Shown here one piece after another: positions 7,309-8,147 of a stretch of 8,147 nucleotides of DNA. The notes under the pieces are model-generated. The model saw only the letters and a list, made by a program, of their open reading frames with translations, searched no databases and was not told where the DNA came from. Within the stretch, counting starts at the first letter, position 1. Each line of letters starts with the position of its first letter. Origin of the DNA: Anaerolineaceae bacterium (GTDB lineage: Bacteria; Chloroflexota; Anaerolineae; Anaerolineales; Anaerolineaceae); assembly GCA_021107195.1 (NCBI GenBank), contig JAIOTF010000135.1, forward strand, positions 1 through 8,147. The letters run 5' to 3'. The translations under genes and the position numbers were made by a program.

Positions 7309-7314
7309 TATAAT
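7309..7314 (+). promoter_or_regulatory. Consensus -10 box (TATAAT) for the membrane protein-selA unit
   Basis: A perfect TATAAT sits 56 bases before the chosen start codon at 7370. Transcription would begin near 7321. No good TTGACA-like hexamer is found 16-18 bases upstream, where only TCGGTT/GGTTCG is present, so the promoter may need an activator or may be served by the repeat element in its spacer. Confidence 0.55.
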
Positions 7315-7355
7315 TTAGCCAGATGATATGCTGGAGAACCGGCTTACCTTTGATT

Positions 7356-7360
7356 GGGAG
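7356..7360 (+). promoter_or_regulatory. Ribosome binding site that decides the start at 7370
   Basis: GGGAG lies 9 bases before ATG 7370. An in-frame ATG at 7328 would lengthen the protein by 14 mostly polar residues, but it would start almost at the predicted transcript 5' end and has no Shine-Dalgarno sequence. The 7370 start also places the first membrane helix near the N-terminus. Confidence 0.6.
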
Positions 7361-7369
7361 AGAAATCTA

Positions 7370-7753
7370 ATGTCATCATTTCGTACATACCTTTATGCAG
7401 GATTGTTATTAGCTGTGGTGGGATTGGGGGGATTGTCACTGTTAATCTTTTTTATGTATCCGACATTAGGACCGCGCTGGTTGTTTTTCTTTATGCTGAC
7501 CCTTGCGCTTTGCGGAATCGCATTACCGGCGGTTGCATATCTTCATCGCCGATTTCCGTCTGATCCTCCCGCAGATTGGGACACCATCTTGCGGCAGGTG
7601 ATCTGGGTTGGTACCTATGGCAGTTTATTATCCTGGCTGCAATTGGGACGAGTGTTGACCCTGCCAATGGCTTTCTTTTTGGCACTTGGGTTTATTTTGA
7701 TTGAATTCCTTGTTCGGCTGCGGGAACGAAGTCGCTGGCAGCCGCGGGAATAA
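7370..7753 (+). CDS. Small four-helix membrane protein of unknown function, upstream of selA
   Basis: 127 residues from the start supported by GGGAG. I do not recognise the family. Four hydrophobic segments are seen at about 8-30, 37-58, 75-94 and 97-116. The loop between helices 2 and 3 (HRRFPSDPPADWDTILR) and the C-terminal tail (RLRERSRWQPRE) are rich in Arg, so by the positive-inside rule both ends and the middle loop should be cytoplasmic. The protein has no cysteine pair or metal motif and only one Cys (C48). It is preceded by a TATAAT promoter and followed after 4 bases by selA, so the two are very likely co-transcribed. That linkage alone does not show a role in selenium metabolism. 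The composition and hydrophobic pattern make it a credible gene. An upstream in-frame start at 7328 would give 141 residues. Confidence 0.75.
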   Translation: MSSFRTYLYAGLLLAVVGLGGLSLLIFFMYPTLGPRWLFFFMLTLALCGIALPAVAYLHRRFPSDPPADWDTILRQVIWVGTYGSLLSWLQLGRVLTLPMAFFLALGFILIEFLVRLRERSRWQPRE

Positions 7754-7757
7754 CAAT

Positions 7758-8147
7758 ATGAGTGATTTGAAGAATTTACCTTCCGTCGATCGATTATTGC
7801 AAACCAAGACTGCCGCAGAACTGGTAGCAATTTATGGGCGCTCCTTGACTTTGGAGGCGATCCGTAAGGAGCTGGCAGATGTGCGTAAGGCTTATGCCAC
7901 CAGTCAGACCGTTCCGCAGCGAAGAGCATTGCTAGAAGCGGTGCACATGCGTCTGGAAGAATGGGTAACCCCCAGTTTGATACCAGTGATCAATGCAAAA
8001 GGCGTGGTGCTTCATACGAATTTAGGGCGAGCGCCACTGAGCCGTTCGGCATTCGAGATGATGTCCTATCTGTCTGCCGGTTACTCCACTTTGGAATTTG
8101 ATCTGGAGAAGGGGAAACGAGGCTCGCGAACTTTGCATGCAGAAAAT
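7758..8147 (+). CDS. selA: L-seryl-tRNA(Sec) selenium transferase, N-terminal part (cut by window edge)
   Basis: The first 130 codons, open to the right edge; family members are about 450-470 residues. SelA is a PLP enzyme that forms a large ring-shaped oligomer and converts Ser-tRNA(Sec) to Sec-tRNA(Sec) with selenophosphate. The visible part starts MSDLKNLPSVDRLL and has the N-terminal tRNA-recognition region (about 1-70). It then shows the diagnostic VINAKGVVLHTNLGRAPLS (77-95) and YSTLEFDLEKGKRGSR (109-124). The PLP-binding lysine lies beyond the window. The ATG is 4 bases after the stop of the membrane protein gene, with a GGGAA at 7746-7750 as a modest ribosome binding site 7 bases away. 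The presence of selA implies that selB, selC, selD and at least one selenoprotein gene exist elsewhere in the genome; none is visible here. Confidence 0.95.
   Translation, partial: MSDLKNLPSVDRLLQTKTAAELVAIYGRSLTLEAIRKELADVRKAYATSQTVPQRRALLEAVHMRLEEWVTPSLIPVINAKGVVLHTNLGRAPLSRSAFEMMSYLSAGYSTLEFDLEKGKRGSRTLHAEN

Noticed and set aside
7098..7320. Possible cobalamin or SAM riboswitch upstream of metH.
   Set aside because: I could not find a B12-box-like core or SAM-I/SAM-II style conserved blocks on the minus strand; only the simple hairpin nearer the gene is supported.
7328..7369. Upstream in-frame ATG at 7328 as start of the membrane protein.
   Set aside because: It has no ribosome binding site and lies almost at the predicted transcript start; ATG 7370 has GGGAG 9 bases upstream.

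Overview
The window reads as ordinary chromosomal DNA from a bacterium, most likely a member of the Chloroflexota (Anaerolineae-like). This placement is inference. It rests on the style of the proteins: a DUF3048 lipoprotein with a Pro/Thr-rich linker, a CoaBC with PAMD and LASG in place of PAMN and LACG, and a MetH of the full-length B12 type. No marker gene that would settle it is present. The DNA is mid-GC and densely coded, with no sign of insertion sequences, phage, tRNA or rRNA genes, or CRISPR.

Layout: a divergent intergenic region (7047-7369) splits the window into two blocks. To its left, on the minus strand and read from right to left, are metH (7046-3540), a 109-base gap, coaX (3430-2666), coaBC (2663-1461), a DUF3048 lipoprotein (1467-160) and the start of a calcineurin-like metallophosphoesterase (156 to the left edge). 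The last four are packed with gaps of 2 and 3 bases and one 7-base overlap, so they look like one operon. No clear terminator separates metH from coaX, so read-through is possible. To its right, on the plus strand, are a 127-residue four-helix membrane protein of unknown function (7370-7753) and, 4 bases later, the first 130 codons of selA, which runs off the right edge.

How the genes work together: CoaX phosphorylates pantothenate, and CoaBC then joins cysteine to phosphopantothenate and decarboxylates the product. The pair therefore covers the first three steps from pantothenate to CoA. MetH makes methionine from homocysteine and methyl-tetrahydrofolate using cobalamin. SelA converts Ser-tRNA(Sec) to Sec-tRNA(Sec), so the organism probably makes selenoproteins. 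The lipoprotein and phosphoesterase have no known role in CoA synthesis and may simply share the transcript.

Most interesting points: (1) the decarboxylase half of CoaBC has Asp where the family's essential Asn sits and Ser where the redox-active Cys sits; (2) the metH leader holds a perfect 10-bp hairpin; (3) the divergent region carries direct repeats, one of which lies against a perfect TATAAT; (4) an unknown membrane protein is coupled to selA. I see no convincing wholly new system here.
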